The notes: generated by a model not told the origin, from the letters alone. 48,214 nt of DNA from Erwinia persicina (GCF_014838825.1 NZ_JACYMO010000015.1:1-48214), one strand, 5' to 3'; counted from the first letter of the stretch, positions 10,658 to 20,343 are shown. Made by a program: numbers and translations.

Positions 10658-10658
10658 T
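10631..10658 (+). promoter_or_regulatory. uvrD promoter inside the end of yigB
   Basis: TTGGCA (10631-10636), a 16-base spacer, TATAAT (10653-10658). As I recall the E. coli uvrD promoter uses the same hexamers in the same place, overlapping the last yigB codons. Transcription would begin near 10665, inside the LexA-like box. Confidence 0.8.
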
Positions 10659-10661
10659 AAG

Positions 10662-10677
10662 CTGGTTAAATATCCAG
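10662..10677. promoter_or_regulatory. LexA-like SOS box of uvrD
   Basis: CTGgttaaatatcCAG keeps the CTG-N10-CAG frame of the SOS box (consensus CTGT-N8-ACAG) and aligns with the E. coli uvrD box, CTGTATATATACCCAG. The inner T and A are replaced (CTGG...CCAG), so affinity may be lower. It sits just downstream of the -10 hexamer, where a bound repressor would block transcription. Confidence 0.65.
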
Positions 10678-10717
10678 TGGGCGGCCTGATGCTGCCCCCG
10701 ATCCCCGACGGTGCCTT

Positions 10718-12880
10718 ATGGACGTTTCAGACCTGCTCGACAGCTTGAATGACAAACAACGCGAAGCCGTGGCCGCGCCGCGCAGTAACCTGCTGGTGCT
10801 GGCCGGCGCAGGGAGTGGTAAAACCCGCGTGCTGGTTCATCGCATTGCCTGGCTGATGGCCGTGGAGAACTGCTCCCCCTATTCGATCATGGCGGTGACC
10901 TTCACCAACAAAGCGGCGGCAGAGATGCGCCACCGCATTGAACAGCTGATCGGCACCAGCCAGGGCGGGATGTGGATCGGCACCTTCCACGGCCTGGCCC
11001 ACCGCCTTCTGCGTGCGCATCACCTGGATGCGAATCTGCCGCAGGACTTTCAGATCCTCGACAGCGAAGATCAGCTGCGGCTGCTCAAGCGGCTGATCAA
11101 AGCGATGAATCTGGATGAGAAGCAGTGGCCCGCACGGCAGGGGATGTGGTACATCAACGGCAAAAAAGACGAAGGTCTTCGTCCGAAACATATTGAAAGC
11201 TACGGGAATCCGATAGAGCAGACCTGGCTGCGTATTTATCAGGCCTATCAGGAAGCCTGCGATCGCGCCGGGCTGGTGGATTTTGCCGAACTGTTACTGC
11301 GCGCGCATGAGCTGTGGCTGAACAAGCCGCATATCCTTAATCATTATCGTGAGCGCTTTACCAATATCCTCGTCGACGAATTCCAGGATACCAACAACAT
11401 CCAGTATGCGTGGATCCGTATGTTAGCGGGTGACACGGGTAAAGTGATTATCGTGGGAGACGATGACCAGTCTATCTATGGCTGGCGTGGCGCGCAGGTG
11501 GAAAATATCCAGCGCTTCCTCAAGGATTTTCCCGGTGCAGAAACCATCCGTCTTGAGCAAAACTACCGCTCGACCAACAATATTCTGAAAGCCGCCAATG
11601 CCCTGATCGCCAATAACAGCGGGCGGTTGGGTAAAGAGCTGTGGACGGAAGACAGCGACGGTGAACCGATTGCCATCTATTGTGCGTTCAACGAGCTGGA
11701 TGAAGCCCGGTTCGTGGTTAACCGCATCAAAGTGTGGATGGAGAATGGCGGCGCGCTGAACGACTGTGCCATTCTGTATCGCAGTAACGCCCAGTCGCGT
11801 GTCCTGGAAGAGGCCCTGCTGCAAACCAGCATGCCGTACCGGATTTACGGCGGGATGCGCTTCTTCGAACGTCAGGAAATCAAAGATGCACTGGCCTACC
11901 TGCGTCTGATCTCCAACCGCAACGATGATGCCGCCTTCGAGCGCGTGGTGAATACGCCCACGCGGGGGATTGGTGATCGTACGCTCGACGTGGTCCGGCA
12001 GACCTCACGCGAACGCCAGCTGACGCTGTGGCAAACCACGCGCGTGCTGCTGCAGGAGAAAGCGCTGGCCGGACGCGCGGCCTCTGCGCTGCAGCGTTTC
12101 ACTGAGCTGGTCGACTCACTGGCACAGGAAACGGCCGAGATGCCCCTGCACGTCCAGACCGATCGGGTCATTAAAGATTCCGGCCTGTGGCTGATGTATG
12201 AGCAGGAGAAAGGCGAGAAAGGCCAGGCGCGTATTGAAAACCTTGAGGAACTGGTCAACGCCACGCGGCAATACGCTTATCAGGACGAAGATCAGGATCT
12301 GATGCCGCTCCAGGCGTTTCTGTCCCATGCTGCCCTGGAAGCCGGTGAAGGCCAGGCGGACAAATGGCAGGATGCCGTACAGCTGATGACCATGCATGCG
12401 GCCAAAGGGCTGGAGTTTATGCAGGTCTTTATCGTCGGAATGGAAGAGGGCATGTTCCCCAGCCAGATGTCGCTGGATGAGGGTGGACGCCTGGAAGAAG
12501 AGCGCCGTCTGGCCTATGTTGGCGTGACCCGTGCGATGCAGAAGCTGACGCTGACCTATGCTGAAACCCGCCGGCTTTATGGTAAGGAAGTGTATCATCG
12601 TCCGTCACGTTTTATCGGTGAGCTACCGGAAGCGTGCGTAGAGGAAGTCCGCCTGCGTGCCAGCGTCAGCCGTCCGGTCAATCATCAGCGAATGGGGACG
12701 CCGGTGGCTAAAAATGACAGCGGTTTCGCCCTCGGCCAGCGGGTACACCACGCCAAGTTTGGTGAGGGGACTATCGTCAACCTGGAAGGCAGCGGCGAAC
12801 ACAGTCGTTTACAGGTGGCCTTCCAGGGGCAGGGCATCAAGTGGCTGGTGGCAGCCTATGCCAAACTGGAAGCCATGTGA
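10718..12880 (+). CDS. uvrD: DNA helicase II
   Basis: 720 residues, the E. coli length. Superfamily 1A 3'-to-5' helicase acting in nucleotide-excision and methyl-directed mismatch repair. Walker A is AGAGSGKT (Lys35), motif Ia FTNKAAAEM, motif II VDEFQDTN (about 218-225), motif III DDDQSIYGWRGA, motif IV EQNYRS, and motifs V/VI TMHAAKGLEF and AYVGVTRAMQ. The usual motif V residues LHSAKGLEF read MHAAKGLEF here, a mild change. The C-terminal Tudor-like RNA-polymerase-interaction domain (about 660-720) is intact. It has its own promoter and a LexA-like box; monocistronic or read-through to corA is unclear. Confidence 0.98.
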   Translation: MDVSDLLDSLNDKQREAVAAPRSNLLVLAGAGSGKTRVLVHRIAWLMAVENCSPYSIMAVTFTNKAAAEMRHRIEQLIGTSQGGMWIGTFHGLAHRLLRAHHLDANLPQDFQILDSEDQLRLLKRLIKAMNLDEKQWPARQGMWYINGKKDEGLRPKHIESYGNPIEQTWLRIYQAYQEACDRAGLVDFAELLLRAHELWLNKPHILNHYRERFTNILVDEFQDTNNIQYAWIRMLAGDTGKVIIVGDDDQSIYGWRGAQVENIQRFLKDFPGAETIRLEQNYRSTNNILKAANALIANNSGRLGKELWTEDSDGEPIAIYCAFNELDEARFVVNRIKVWMENGGALNDCAILYRSNAQSRVLEEALLQTSMPYRIYGGMRFFERQEIKDALAYLRLISNRNDDAAFERVVNTPTRGIGDRTLDVVRQTSRERQLTLWQTTRVLLQEKALAGRAASALQRFTELVDSLAQETAEMPLHVQTDRVIKDSGLWLMYEQEKGEKGQARIENLEELVNATRQYAYQDEDQDLMPLQAFLSHAALEAGEGQADKWQDAVQLMTMHAAKGLEFMQVFIVGMEEGMFPSQMSLDEGGRLEEERRLAYVGVTRAMQKLTLTYAETRRLYGKEVYHRPSRFIGELPEACVEEVRLRASVSRPVNHQRMGTPVAKNDSGFALGQRVHHAKFGEGTIVNLEGSGEHSRLQVAFQGQGIKWLVAAYAKLEAM

Positions 12881-12905
12881 TGGACTGAAGGGCGCATGGC
12901 CCTGC

Positions 12906-12934
12906 TTGACGCCTTTTTAGTCTCAGCGTAACAT
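12906..12934 (+). promoter_or_regulatory. Candidate corL-corA promoter
   Basis: TTGACG (12906-12911), a 17-base spacer, TAACAT (12929-12934). A good sigma-70 match in the gap after uvrD. Start of transcription would be near 12941, giving a leader of about 230 nucleotides before corA that contains the short peptide gene and the hairpin listed next. Confidence 0.6.
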
Positions 12935-12966
12935 GCGCCCACCATTACCCTAAGAGGACATTCGCC

Positions 12967-13023
12967 TTGGACACACCCAGTACATACTGGCTCATTGACC
13001 TGCATTCCAGGTGCAACTCCTAA
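12967..13023 (+). CDS. corL: Leader peptide of corA (corL-like), 18 residues
   Basis: A short open frame with TTG start reads MDTPSTYWLIDLHSRCNS. It is preceded by AAGAGG (about 12951-12956), a plausible ribosome-binding site, and ends at TAA exactly where a strong hairpin begins. In Salmonella, corA has a translated leader peptide, CorL, whose translation prevents base pairing that would expose a Rho site and stop transcription before corA. Position, length and the following hairpin fit that role. I am confident a translated leader is plausible; the name rests on position, not on an alignment. Confidence 0.7.
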   Translation: MDTPSTYWLIDLHSRCNS

Positions 13024-13047
13024 GGCTATCCTCTTCTGCCGATAGCC
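13024..13047 (+). promoter_or_regulatory. Hairpin in the corA leader directly after corL
   Basis: GGCTATC (13024-13030) pairs perfectly with GATAGCC (13041-13047) around a 10-base pyrimidine-rich loop. It starts at the first base after the corL-like stop codon and has no T-run behind it, so it is not a simple terminator. A ribosome at the leader stop codon would cover the left arm. This suggests a translation-dependent switch upstream of corA. Confidence 0.6.
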
Positions 13048-13172
13048 TTCGTGGTTGTTGGCGACCGTCCTTCCCGTCGCTCTGAGTCAGTGGTGATCGC
13101 TGACAGAAACATCTGTTTCCCGTGTTCAAGCGCTCTGTCCCATTTTGTTACTGTGAATTGGGAGTACAGCTT

Positions 13173-14132
13173 ATGTTGAGCGCATTTAAACTCGACCAAA
13201 ATCGCCTGACCCGCCTTGAACTGGATGAGAGTGAAGCCAGGGACGAGCTGACCGGTTCCGTCTGGGTGGATTTGATCGAACCGGAAGAAGCTGAACGAGA
13301 TCGGGTGCAAACCGAGCTGGGTCAGAGCCTGGCAACCCGTCCTGAACTGGAAGATATCGAGGCCTCGGCGCGTTTCTTTGAAGATGAAGACGGCCTGCAC
13401 ATCCACTCCTTCTTCTTTTATGAAGATGCTGACGACCACGCCGGTAACTCAACGGTGGCGTTTACTATTCGTGAAGGGCGCCTCTATACGCTGCGCGAAC
13501 GTGAGCTTCCGGCGTTTCGCCTTTACCGCATGAGAGCCCGTAACCAGGTGCTCACCGACGGTAATGCCTATGAGCTGCTGCTCGACCTGTTCGAAACCAA
13601 AATTGAACAGCTGGCAGATGAGATCGAGAATATCTACAGCGACCTGGAAAAGCTGAGCCGCGTGATTATGGAAGGGCAGCAGGGCGATGCCTTTGATGAG
13701 GCGCTGTCGACGCTGGCAGAGCTGGAAGATATCGGCTGGAAAGTGCGCCTGTGTCTGATGGATACTCAGCGCGCCCTGAACTTCCTGGTGCGCAAGGCGC
13801 GACTGCCGGGCAATCAGCTGGAGCAGGCGCGTGAGATTTTGCGCGATATCGAATCCCTGCTGCCGCACAACGAATCGCTGTTCCAGAAGGTCAACTTCCT
13901 GATGCAGGCGGCGATGGGCTTTATCAACATCGAACAGAACCGCATTATCAAAATCTTCTCGGTGGTTTCCGTCGTGTTTCTGCCGCCTACGCTGGTGGCG
14001 TCCAGTTACGGCATGAACTTTGAGTTTATGCCTGAACTGAAGTGGAGTTTTGGTTATCCTGGCGCGATTACCCTGATGATCCTGGCCGGTCTGGCCCCTT
14101 ACGCCTACTTTAAGCGCAAGAACTGGCTGTAA
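13173..14132 (+). CDS. corA: CorA magnesium/cobalt/nickel transporter
   Basis: 319 residues (E. coli 316). Homopentameric inner-membrane channel for Mg2+. A large cytoplasmic alpha/beta domain and a long stalk helix precede two C-terminal transmembrane helices (about 256-279 and 293-312). The family signature GMN is at 280-282 (YGMNFEF), and the basic C terminus FKRKNWL is typical. I start at [17 protein letters not shown] with GGGAG eight bases upstream; an in-frame ATG 51 bases further up has no homology to CorA. Relative to E. coli there is a small insertion near residue 20. The gene is preceded by the corL-type leader and followed by a strong terminator. Confidence 0.97.
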   Translation: MLSAFKLDQNRLTRLELDESEARDELTGSVWVDLIEPEEAERDRVQTELGQSLATRPELEDIEASARFFEDEDGLHIHSFFFYEDADDHAGNSTVAFTIREGRLYTLRERELPAFRLYRMRARNQVLTDGNAYELLLDLFETKIEQLADEIENIYSDLEKLSRVIMEGQQGDAFDEALSTLAELEDIGWKVRLCLMDTQRALNFLVRKARLPGNQLEQAREILRDIESLLPHNESLFQKVNFLMQAAMGFINIEQNRIIKIFSVVSVVFLPPTLVASSYGMNFEFMPELKWSFGYPGAITLMILAGLAPYAYFKRKNWL

Positions 14133-14142
14133 GCGTCATCAG

Positions 14143-14172
14143 AAAAAAATCGCCCCATGGGGCGATTTTTTT
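14143..14172. terminator. Bidirectional terminator between corA and rarD
   Basis: Perfect palindrome TCGCCCCATGGGGCGA (14150-14165) with A7 before and T7 after. It serves corA rightward and rarD leftward. Confidence 0.93.
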
Positions 14173-14182
14173 ATACCAGAAT

Positions 14183-15082
14183 TCAGACGTGTTGTGCGGT
14201 TTGCCGCCGCAGGGACCACAGGGCGTCAGCGATAAACAGTGCCAGAGCGGCCCAGATAAAACCAAAGGTGACAAGTTTATCCGGCGTCATCTGCTCGCCG
14301 TAGAACAGCACCGCCAGCAGAAACATCAGCGTTGGCCCCAGATACTGGAAAAAGCCGACGGTGGAGAGCTTCAGACGGGTACAAGCTGCGGTAAACAGCA
14401 GCAGAGGAACGGTGGTAATCACGCCTGCCGCTGCCAGTAACAGGTTCAGACTCATCGGGTTGTTACCCAGATGGCTGGTCGCGCTGTCGGTGAGAGCAAA
14501 CAGGTAAACGGCTGCAGGAAGAAGAAGCCAGCTGGTTTCAATCAGCATCCCTGTCTGGGCGTCGACGGCAATTTTTTTGCGCAGTAGCCCATAAAACGAG
14601 AAGCTGATGGCCAGGCCGAGCGCGATGACGGGTACCGAGCCAAACTGCCACACCTGTATCAGCACCCCGCAGGCAGCCAGCGTCACGGCCAGCCACTGCA
14701 GGCGGCGGAAACGTTCACCAAGAAACAGCATCCCTACCAGCACGTTTAACAGCGGATTAATAAAATACCCCAGGCTGGCCTCCAGCATATGGTGGTTATT
14801 GACCGCCCATATGTACAGCAACCAGTTACTGCAAACCACTACCGCGGAAAGCGCCAGCAACAGCACTTTTCTGGGATGTTGAAGCAGCGTGCGCACGCTG
14901 CGCCAGTTACGACTGACGGTGAGCAATACCAGCATAAAGAAAAATGACCAGATTACCCGGTGAGTCATGATCTCGCCGGGTGCCACCTGCTGGATCAACT
15001 TGAAATAGACTGGGGCAATCCCCCAGATAAAATAGGCTCCCAGCGCAAATATAATGCCCTGACGCGTCTGCTGTGGGTTCAT
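14183..15082 (-). CDS. rarD: RarD, EamA/DMT-family transporter
   Basis: 299 residues (E. coli 296). About ten hydrophobic segments in two EamA-type halves make an inner-membrane drug/metabolite transporter. The family name comes from a chloramphenicol-sensitivity link in Pseudomonas; the substrate is unknown. The start MNPQQTRQGIIFALGAYFIWG matches the family N terminus. It lies 4 bases after yigI on the same strand and is convergent with corA. E. coli has yigF and yigG between corA and rarD; here the two genes are directly adjacent. Confidence 0.94.
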   Translation of the reverse strand: MNPQQTRQGIIFALGAYFIWGIAPVYFKLIQQVAPGEIMTHRVIWSFFFMLVLLTVSRNWRSVRTLLQHPRKVLLLALSAVVVCSNWLLYIWAVNNHHMLEASLGYFINPLLNVLVGMLFLGERFRRLQWLAVTLAACGVLIQVWQFGSVPVIALGLAISFSFYGLLRKKIAVDAQTGMLIETSWLLLPAAVYLFALTDSATSHLGNNPMSLNLLLAAAGVITTVPLLLFTAACTRLKLSTVGFFQYLGPTLMFLLAVLFYGEQMTPDKLVTFGFIWAALALFIADALWSLRRQTAQHV

Positions 15083-15086
15083 TCAG

Positions 15087-15557
15087 TTAACCAATCATGT
15101 AAGTGGCGGTGGCGCTGGCAATATGAACGCCAGCGTCGTTATGCAGTTCCACGCGGGCAACCGACACTTTATTCCCGCCGCGCAGCAGACTGCTGCTGGC
15201 AATGAAACGCTCTCCGCGACCGGGGCGCAGATAATCCACCCGCAGATCGATGGTGCCCATACGCGATAAACGCTGCCGCAGCTCCTCTTCTGTGATGCTT
15301 TCCTGACGCGTCAGCGCCGCGGTGACGCACACCAGGCCAGCGGCGACATCCAGTACGGAAGCAATCACGCCCCCGTGCAGAATTTTTTGCGCAGCGTTAC
15401 CGACCAGCATCGTCTGGTTTGCCAGGCTCAGTTCGGCGTAGTCCGACTCCAGGCGATCCAGCGCCAGCCCCAGCGCACGGTTAAAGGGCATATGATAGAC
15501 AAAAATCTCACCGATCAGGCGACGAGCGGCAGTCTGATCCATAGGTACTGCTGACAT
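15087..15557 (-). CDS. yigI: YigI, hotdog-fold acyl-CoA thioesterase (PaaI-like)
   Basis: 156 residues, as in E. coli. The single hotdog domain has the hallmark [14 protein letters not shown] (about residues 68-81) with the thioesterase His-Gly-Gly and an acidic residue in the following helix. E. coli YigI acts on medium- and long-chain acyl-CoAs, which suits the lipid-turnover genes close by (pldA, pldB). The start [17 protein letters not shown] sits behind AGGAAG. It is the first gene of a two-gene leftward unit with rarD. Confidence 0.92.
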   Translation of the reverse strand: MSAVPMDQTAARRLIGEIFVYHMPFNRALGLALDRLESDYAELSLANQTMLVGNAAQKILHGGVIASVLDVAAGLVCVTAALTRQESITEEELRQRLSRMGTIDLRVDYLRPGRGERFIASSSLLRGGNKVSVARVELHNDAGVHIASATATYMIG

Positions 15558-15734
15558 TATCGGGTCTTCCTGTAAAACAAAATGAAAGAAAATCAGGTTA
15601 ATGGAATGTATATATTATGCTTCGTTACCCGTGCTTTCCACTTTCGCAAATCAGCACTAATCTCTCAGGATTTTTCTGTGTAGAATGGCGTGCTTTTTAT
15701 TCACTTATTCAATTTGCCTCTCTGGGAGATCGCT

Positions 15735-16613
15735 ATGGCTCTGCTGAAAGGATTGCTGGCGTCAGCAATTCTGTTTCCGACGTTAGTACTGGCGCAGGAA
15801 GCTACGGTAAAAGAAGTGCATGACCAGCCAGCCGTACGTGGCAGTATTATCGCCAACTTACTGGAGAAGCATGACAACCCCTTTATCCTTTTTCCTTATG
15901 AAAACAACTATCTGCTGTATACCGATACCAGCAATATTAACAAGGAAGCGATCGAGTCTTACGACTGGGGAAACAAAGCCAAACACGATGAAGTGAAGTT
16001 CCAGTTAAGCCTGGCCTTCCCGTTATGGCGCGGCATTCTCGGTGATAACTCTGTGCTGGCGGCATCCTATACACAGCGCTCCTGGTGGCAGCTTTCCAAC
16101 CGGGGAGCCTCATCGCCGTTTCGCGAAACCAACTACGAGCCGCAGATCTTCCTCGGCTGGGCAACGGACTACAGCTTTGCCGGCTGGACGCTGCGCGATG
16201 TGGAAACGGGCCTTAATCATCAGTCTAACGGACGTTCAGATCCCACGTCACGAAGCTGGAACCGGGTATATGCCCGCCTGATGGCGCAGAATGGAAACTG
16301 GATGGTGGAAGCGAAACCCTGGTTCCGTCTTCCAGAAAGCGAAAATAACGATGATAACCCTGATATCACCAAATACATGGGGTATTATCGCCTGACAGTC
16401 GGTTACCAGATGGGTGACAGTATCTTCAGCGTAAGAAGCAACTACAACTGGAACAGCGGCTACGGTGGCGCTGAACTGGGCTGGAGTTATCCGCTGACCG
16501 ATCATGTGCGTTTCTACACGCAGGTATTCAGTGGTTACGGCGAGTCACTCATCGACTATAACCACCGTCAAACGCGCGTCGGCGTTGGCGTGACGCTCAA
16601 CGACCTGTTCTAA
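15735..16613 (+). CDS. pldA: Outer-membrane phospholipase A
   Basis: 292 residues (E. coli 289). A 20-residue signal peptide ends at LVLA, before [10 protein letters not shown]. The mature part is a 12-strand beta-barrel with its active site at the outer surface. Catalytic His, Ser and Asn are His162, Ser164 and Asn176, or 142, 144 and 156 in the mature form, inside [17 protein letters not shown]. The enzyme removes phospholipids that reach the outer leaflet when the membrane is disturbed. I chose the ATG at 15735 because GGGAG lies 7 bases upstream and it begins the signal peptide; an ATG 45 bases earlier would lengthen the n-region. The C terminus ends in Phe, as expected for BAM-assembled barrels. 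Confidence 0.97.
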   Translation: MALLKGLLASAILFPTLVLAQEATVKEVHDQPAVRGSIIANLLEKHDNPFILFPYENNYLLYTDTSNINKEAIESYDWGNKAKHDEVKFQLSLAFPLWRGILGDNSVLAASYTQRSWWQLSNRGASSPFRETNYEPQIFLGWATDYSFAGWTLRDVETGLNHQSNGRSDPTSRSWNRVYARLMAQNGNWMVEAKPWFRLPESENNDDNPDITKYMGYYRLTVGYQMGDSIFSVRSNYNWNSGYGGAELGWSYPLTDHVRFYTQVFSGYGESLIDYNHRQTRVGVGVTLNDLF

Positions 16614-16680
16614 GGTTGTCGTGACCGGGGAGTGCAAGCGACCCGGCCAGAATTTTTGTTATTACAGATTTGGGGACGAT

Positions 16681-18513
16681 GTGTCTACGGCAGCAGTGAT
16701 CAATAAAGAAACGCTGGCAGAGCAGGTATTACGTGAGACCTTCGGCTATCAGCAGTTTCGCCCTGGACAACAGAACATCATTCAGGAGTCGCTGAACGGG
16801 CGAGACTGTCTGGTGGTGATGCCGACCGGCGGAGGAAAATCCCTCTGCTATCAGATCCCTGCGCTGGTGCGCGAAGGTCTGACGCTGGTGGTGTCACCGC
16901 TGATCTCCCTGATGAAAGATCAGGTGGATCAGCTGCTGGCCAACGGTGTATCGGCTGCGTGCCTTAACTCGACGCAAAATCGTGAAGAGCAGCAAGAGGT
17001 GATGGCCGGGTGCCGCACTGGCAGAATCCGCCTGCTCTACATCGCCCCTGAGCGCCTGATGATGGACAACTTCCTTGAGCAGCTGATGCACTGGAACCCG
17101 GCCATGCTGGCGGTGGATGAAGCCCACTGTATTTCCCAGTGGGGGCATGATTTCCGCCCTGAATACGGTGCACTGGGTCAGCTGCGTCAGCGGCTGCCTG
17201 ATGTGCCGGTGATGGCACTGACCGCCACCGCTGATGAAACCACCCGTAACGATATCGCCCGACTGCTGCAGCTGGACGATCCGCTGATCCAGATCAGCAG
17301 CTTTGACCGGCCGAATATTCGTTACACGCTGGTGGAAAAATTCAAACCGACCGAACAGCTGCTGCGCTACGTGCAGGATCAGCGCGGTAAGTGCGGCATC
17401 ATTTACTGTAACAGCCGGGCAAAGGTGGAAGACACCGCCGCCCGACTGCAAAGCCGTGGCCTCAGCGTTGGGGCTTATCATGCCGGTATGGATAACGCGC
17501 ATCGCGCCCACGTACAGGAAGCCTTCCAGCGTGATGACCTGCAAATCGTCGTCGCGACCGTGGCTTTTGGTATGGGGATCAACAAACCCAACGTACGTTT
17601 TGTGGTGCACTTCGATATCCCGCGCAACATTGAATCCTACTATCAGGAAACCGGCCGTGCCGGGCGTGATGGTCTGCCTGCCGAGGCGCTGCTGCTGTAC
17701 GATCCGGCTGATATGGCCTGGCTGCGTAAGTGCCTTGAGGAGAAAGCGCCGGGGCCGCTGCAGGATATTGAGCGGCATAAGCTGAATGCAATGGGAGCCT
17801 TTGCAGAAGCGCAGACCTGCCGTCGCCTGGTGTTGCTGAACTACTTTGGTGAAGGCCGGCAGCAGGCCTGTGACAACTGCGATATCTGCCTCGATCCGCC
17901 GCGCCGTTATGATGGTCTGGTGGAGGCACAAAAAGCACTCTCCTGTATCTATCGTGTTGGACAGCGCTTCGGCATGGGCTATATCGTCGAGATCCTGCGC
18001 GGGGCGAATAACCAGCGAATTCGTGACATGCAGCACGATAAATTACCGGTGTATGGCATTGGGCGTGAACAGAGCCACGAGCACTGGACCAGCGTGCTGC
18101 GCCAGCTGATTCATCTGGGGCTGGTGACGCAAAATATCGCCATGCATTCGGCTTTACAGCTGACGGAAGCTGCGCGCCCGACGCTGCGCGGCGAAGTGCC
18201 GCTGATGCTGGCCGTACCGCGCCTGGTCACCATTAAGCCTCGTAACAGCAGCCAGAAATCCTATGCCGGTAGCTATGACCGCAAGCTGTTTGCAAAACTG
18301 CGTAAGCTGCGTAAGTCGATAGCGGATGATGTGAATGTCCCGCCGTACGTGGTATTTAACGATGCGACACTGATTGAAATGGCTGAACAGATGCCGCTGA
18401 CGGCGTCAGAAATGCTGAGTGTGAACGGGGTCGGACAGAAGAAGCTGGAGCGCTTTGGCAAGCCATTCCTGGTGATGATCAAAGAGCATGTCGACGGTGT
18501 GGACGAGGATTAA
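16681..18513 (+). CDS. recQ: ATP-dependent DNA helicase RecQ
   Basis: 610 residues (E. coli 609). 3'-to-5' helicase of the RecF recombination pathway. Walker A is MPTGGGKS (Lys53), motif II VDEAHC, motif [12 protein letters not shown]. The zinc-binding cysteines lie in [13 protein letters not shown]...CDNCDIC (about 380-403), followed by the winged-helix RQC region and a C-terminal HRDC domain (about 530-605). I chose GTG at 16681, with GGGGA upstream, because it gives the family N terminus [25 protein letters not shown] 60 bases earlier (16621) is in frame but adds unrelated residues. It follows pldA by 67 bases. Confidence 0.96.
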   Translation: MSTAAVINKETLAEQVLRETFGYQQFRPGQQNIIQESLNGRDCLVVMPTGGGKSLCYQIPALVREGLTLVVSPLISLMKDQVDQLLANGVSAACLNSTQNREEQQEVMAGCRTGRIRLLYIAPERLMMDNFLEQLMHWNPAMLAVDEAHCISQWGHDFRPEYGALGQLRQRLPDVPVMALTATADETTRNDIARLLQLDDPLIQISSFDRPNIRYTLVEKFKPTEQLLRYVQDQRGKCGIIYCNSRAKVEDTAARLQSRGLSVGAYHAGMDNAHRAHVQEAFQRDDLQIVVATVAFGMGINKPNVRFVVHFDIPRNIESYYQETGRAGRDGLPAEALLLYDPADMAWLRKCLEEKAPGPLQDIERHKLNAMGAFAEAQTCRRLVLLNYFGEGRQQACDNCDICLDPPRRYDGLVEAQKALSCIYRVGQRFGMGYIVEILRGANNQRIRDMQHDKLPVYGIGREQSHEHWTSVLRQLIHLGLVTQNIAMHSALQLTEAARPTLRGEVPLMLAVPRLVTIKPRNSSQKSYAGSYDRKLFAKLRKLRKSIADDVNVPPYVVFNDATLIEMAEQMPLTASEMLSVNGVGQKKLERFGKPFLVMIKEHVDGVDED

Positions 18514-18578
18514 TTATTAATCCGGGCCAATTTTTCCGGTCGTGATGTCGATTCAACCGTTCTCCATGATATCCCGTA

Positions 18579-18606
18579 GGGGCCGACCTTCTTTTCCGGT
18601 CGGCCC
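18579..18606. terminator. Hairpin between convergent recQ and rhtB
   Basis: GGGCCGACC (18580-18588) pairs with GGTCGGCCC (18598-18606), 9 perfect pairs, followed by TTGTTGT. It lies immediately beyond the rhtB stop and 66 bases after recQ. Similar sequence appears in the yigL-glpQ gap. Confidence 0.65.
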
Positions 18607-18612
18607 TTGTTG

Positions 18613-19236
18613 TCAGGCGATTCTGCGTGCCGACGCCAGCAGTGCCCCCACCGCAATAAACAAACCCCCAAATATCCGGTTAAGCAATTTCATCTGATGC
18701 GGACCTTTGATCCACACCGCAATGCGCGTCGCCAGCGTGGCATAACCGATCATCACGATAATATCGACCACCACGGTGGTGATGCCCAGCACCAGGTACT
18801 GCATCGCCTGCGGCTGGTGTGGCAGGATAAACTGCGGGAACAGCGCGGCCAGAAACACAATGCTTTTCGGGTTCGTCAGGTTCACCAGCACAGCGCGTTT
18901 GAACAGCCTGCGGCGTGGCATCGCTTTTGCCACTGCGTTCAGGTCGATTGCCCCGGCAGAACGCCACTGCTGGATGCCCAGCCAGACCAGATAGGCGGCT
19001 CCTGCCCACTTCAGGATCTCAAAGGCCAGGAGTGATTGTGAAAACAGTGCACCCAGACCAATGCCTACCAGCACAATGTGCAGCGACAAGCCGACCTGAA
19101 GGCCGGAAATTGACGCGACGGCACCACGGTAGCCGTGGCTGATCCCGGTACTCATGGTATTGATAGCCCCGGAGCCCGGCGACAAACTTAAAATACAGGT
19201 TGTTAACAGATAGGTCAGCCACCATTCGATGGTCAT
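18613..19236 (-). CDS. rhtB: RhtB, homoserine/homoserine-lactone exporter (LysE family)
   Basis: 207 residues (E. coli 206). Six hydrophobic segments of the LysE/RhtB exporter family, with the conserved [12 protein letters not shown] (about 17-28) and [18 protein letters not shown] (about 113-130). I start at [12 protein letters not shown], which is preceded by GGGAG on the minus strand; a longer frame upstream codes nothing recognisable and would run across the promoter of pldB. E. coli has a paralogue, rhtC, between recQ and rhtB; none is present here. Convergent with recQ, divergent from pldB. Confidence 0.94.
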   Translation of the reverse strand: MTIEWWLTYLLTTCILSLSPGSGAINTMSTGISHGYRGAVASISGLQVGLSLHIVLVGIGLGALFSQSLLAFEILKWAGAAYLVWLGIQQWRSAGAIDLNAVAKAMPRRRLFKRAVLVNLTNPKSIVFLAALFPQFILPHQPQAMQYLVLGITTVVVDIIVMIGYATLATRIAVWIKGPHQMKLLNRIFGGLFIAVGALLASARRIA

Positions 19237-19350
19237 GGGTAAAGCTCCCGAAAAACGCTCATTTGTGACACAATACGTTATTGTTGAACATGGCGCTATG
19301 GGGAACCCTGCTCCTTTTTTTAGGGCAATACCCCTTCTGGAAAAAGTCCG

Positions 19351-20343
19351 ATGGAACATCATAAACACAACTGGCTGACGCGCGAAAAAGCCTTCGCGGC
19401 TTTTGCTACCGGCCCGTTGCTGGATTTCTGGAAGCTGCGCGAAGAGGACGAATTTGCGGGTGTCGAAAACGTGCCGATCCGCTATGTGCGCTTCATCTCG
19501 CCGCAACACGATAAAGTTATCCTGCTTTGCCCGGGGCGTATTGAAAGCTATGTGAAATACCCGGAGCTGGCCTATGATCTGTTCCACAGTGGCTACGATG
19601 TGATCATTATGGATCATCGGGGGCAGGGGCGATCGGGGCGTCTGCTGCAGGATTCACACCGTGGTCATGTCGTCGAGTTTGAAGATTATGTCGATGATCT
19701 GGAAACGCTCTATCTGAAAGAGATTGTGGCCCGTCACTACCGCCATCGCTATGCGCTGGCCCATTCGATGGGCGGGGCAATACTGGCCCTGATGCTGGCA
19801 CGACAGCCTGCGGCGTTTAATGCCGTGGCGCTCGCGTCACCGATGTTCGGTATTTTCCTGCCCATGCCCTTATGGATGGCCCATTCGATCCTTAACTGGG
19901 CGGAAAAATACCCGGCTATGCGCGAAGGCTATGCGCTGGGCACCGGGAAATGGCATGCCCGACCGTTTGCCATCAATGAACTTACGCACAGTCGCGAACG
20001 CTATCGCCGTAATCTGCGCTTTTATGCCGACGACCCGGGACTGCGGGTGGGTGGCCCGACCTATCACTGGGTGCGCGAAGGGGTGCGTGCCGGGCACAGT
20101 ATTCTAAGCCAGGCGGCGCAGATATCGACGCCCCTGCTGCTGCTGCAGGCTGCTGACGATAAAGTCGTTGATAACCGTGCGCAGGATTTGTTCTGTCAGA
20201 CGATGGTGGCTGCAGGTCAGCCCTGTGAAGGCGGCAGACCGATGGTGATTGAGGGGGCCCGCCATGAGATCCTGTTCGAGAAAGACAGCATGCGCGCCAG
20301 AGCGCTGGATGCCATCCTGGCCTTTTTTTCCCGCCACCCCTGA
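19351..20343 (+). CDS. pldB: Lysophospholipase L2
   Basis: 330 residues (E. coli 340). Alpha/beta-hydrolase that removes the remaining acyl chain from lysophospholipids on the inner membrane. The nucleophile elbow is AHSMGG with Ser139; [10 protein letters not shown] (about 89-98) is the oxyanion-loop region, and the acid and histidine are probably in [10 protein letters not shown] (about 262-271) and [11 protein letters not shown] (about 304-314). No signal peptide. The C-terminal tail is shorter than in E. coli. The upstream gap to rhtB contains a 15-base palindrome (19270-19284). Together with PldA and GlpQ it forms a local phospholipid-degradation theme. Confidence 0.95.
   Translation: MEHHKHNWLTREKAFAAFATGPLLDFWKLREEDEFAGVENVPIRYVRFISPQHDKVILLCPGRIESYVKYPELAYDLFHSGYDVIIMDHRGQGRSGRLLQDSHRGHVVEFEDYVDDLETLYLKEIVARHYRHRYALAHSMGGAILALMLARQPAAFNAVALASPMFGIFLPMPLWMAHSILNWAEKYPAMREGYALGTGKWHARPFAINELTHSRERYRRNLRFYADDPGLRVGGPTYHWVREGVRAGHSILSQAAQISTPLLLLQAADDKVVDNRAQDLFCQTMVAAGQPCEGGRPMVIEGARHEILFEKDSMRARALDAILAFFSRHP

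Noticed and set aside
12889..12918. Terminator after uvrD (AGGGC/GCCCT stem with a later T-run)
   Set aside because: The stem has only five pairs and the T-run is ten bases away and overlaps the candidate corA promoter spacer, so it is too weak to call.
16894..18036. 380-codon open frame antisense to recQ
   Set aside because: It lies wholly inside recQ on the other strand, has His/Gln-rich composition typical of an antisense shadow in G+C-rich genes, and shows no recognisable domain. RecQ itself is complete.
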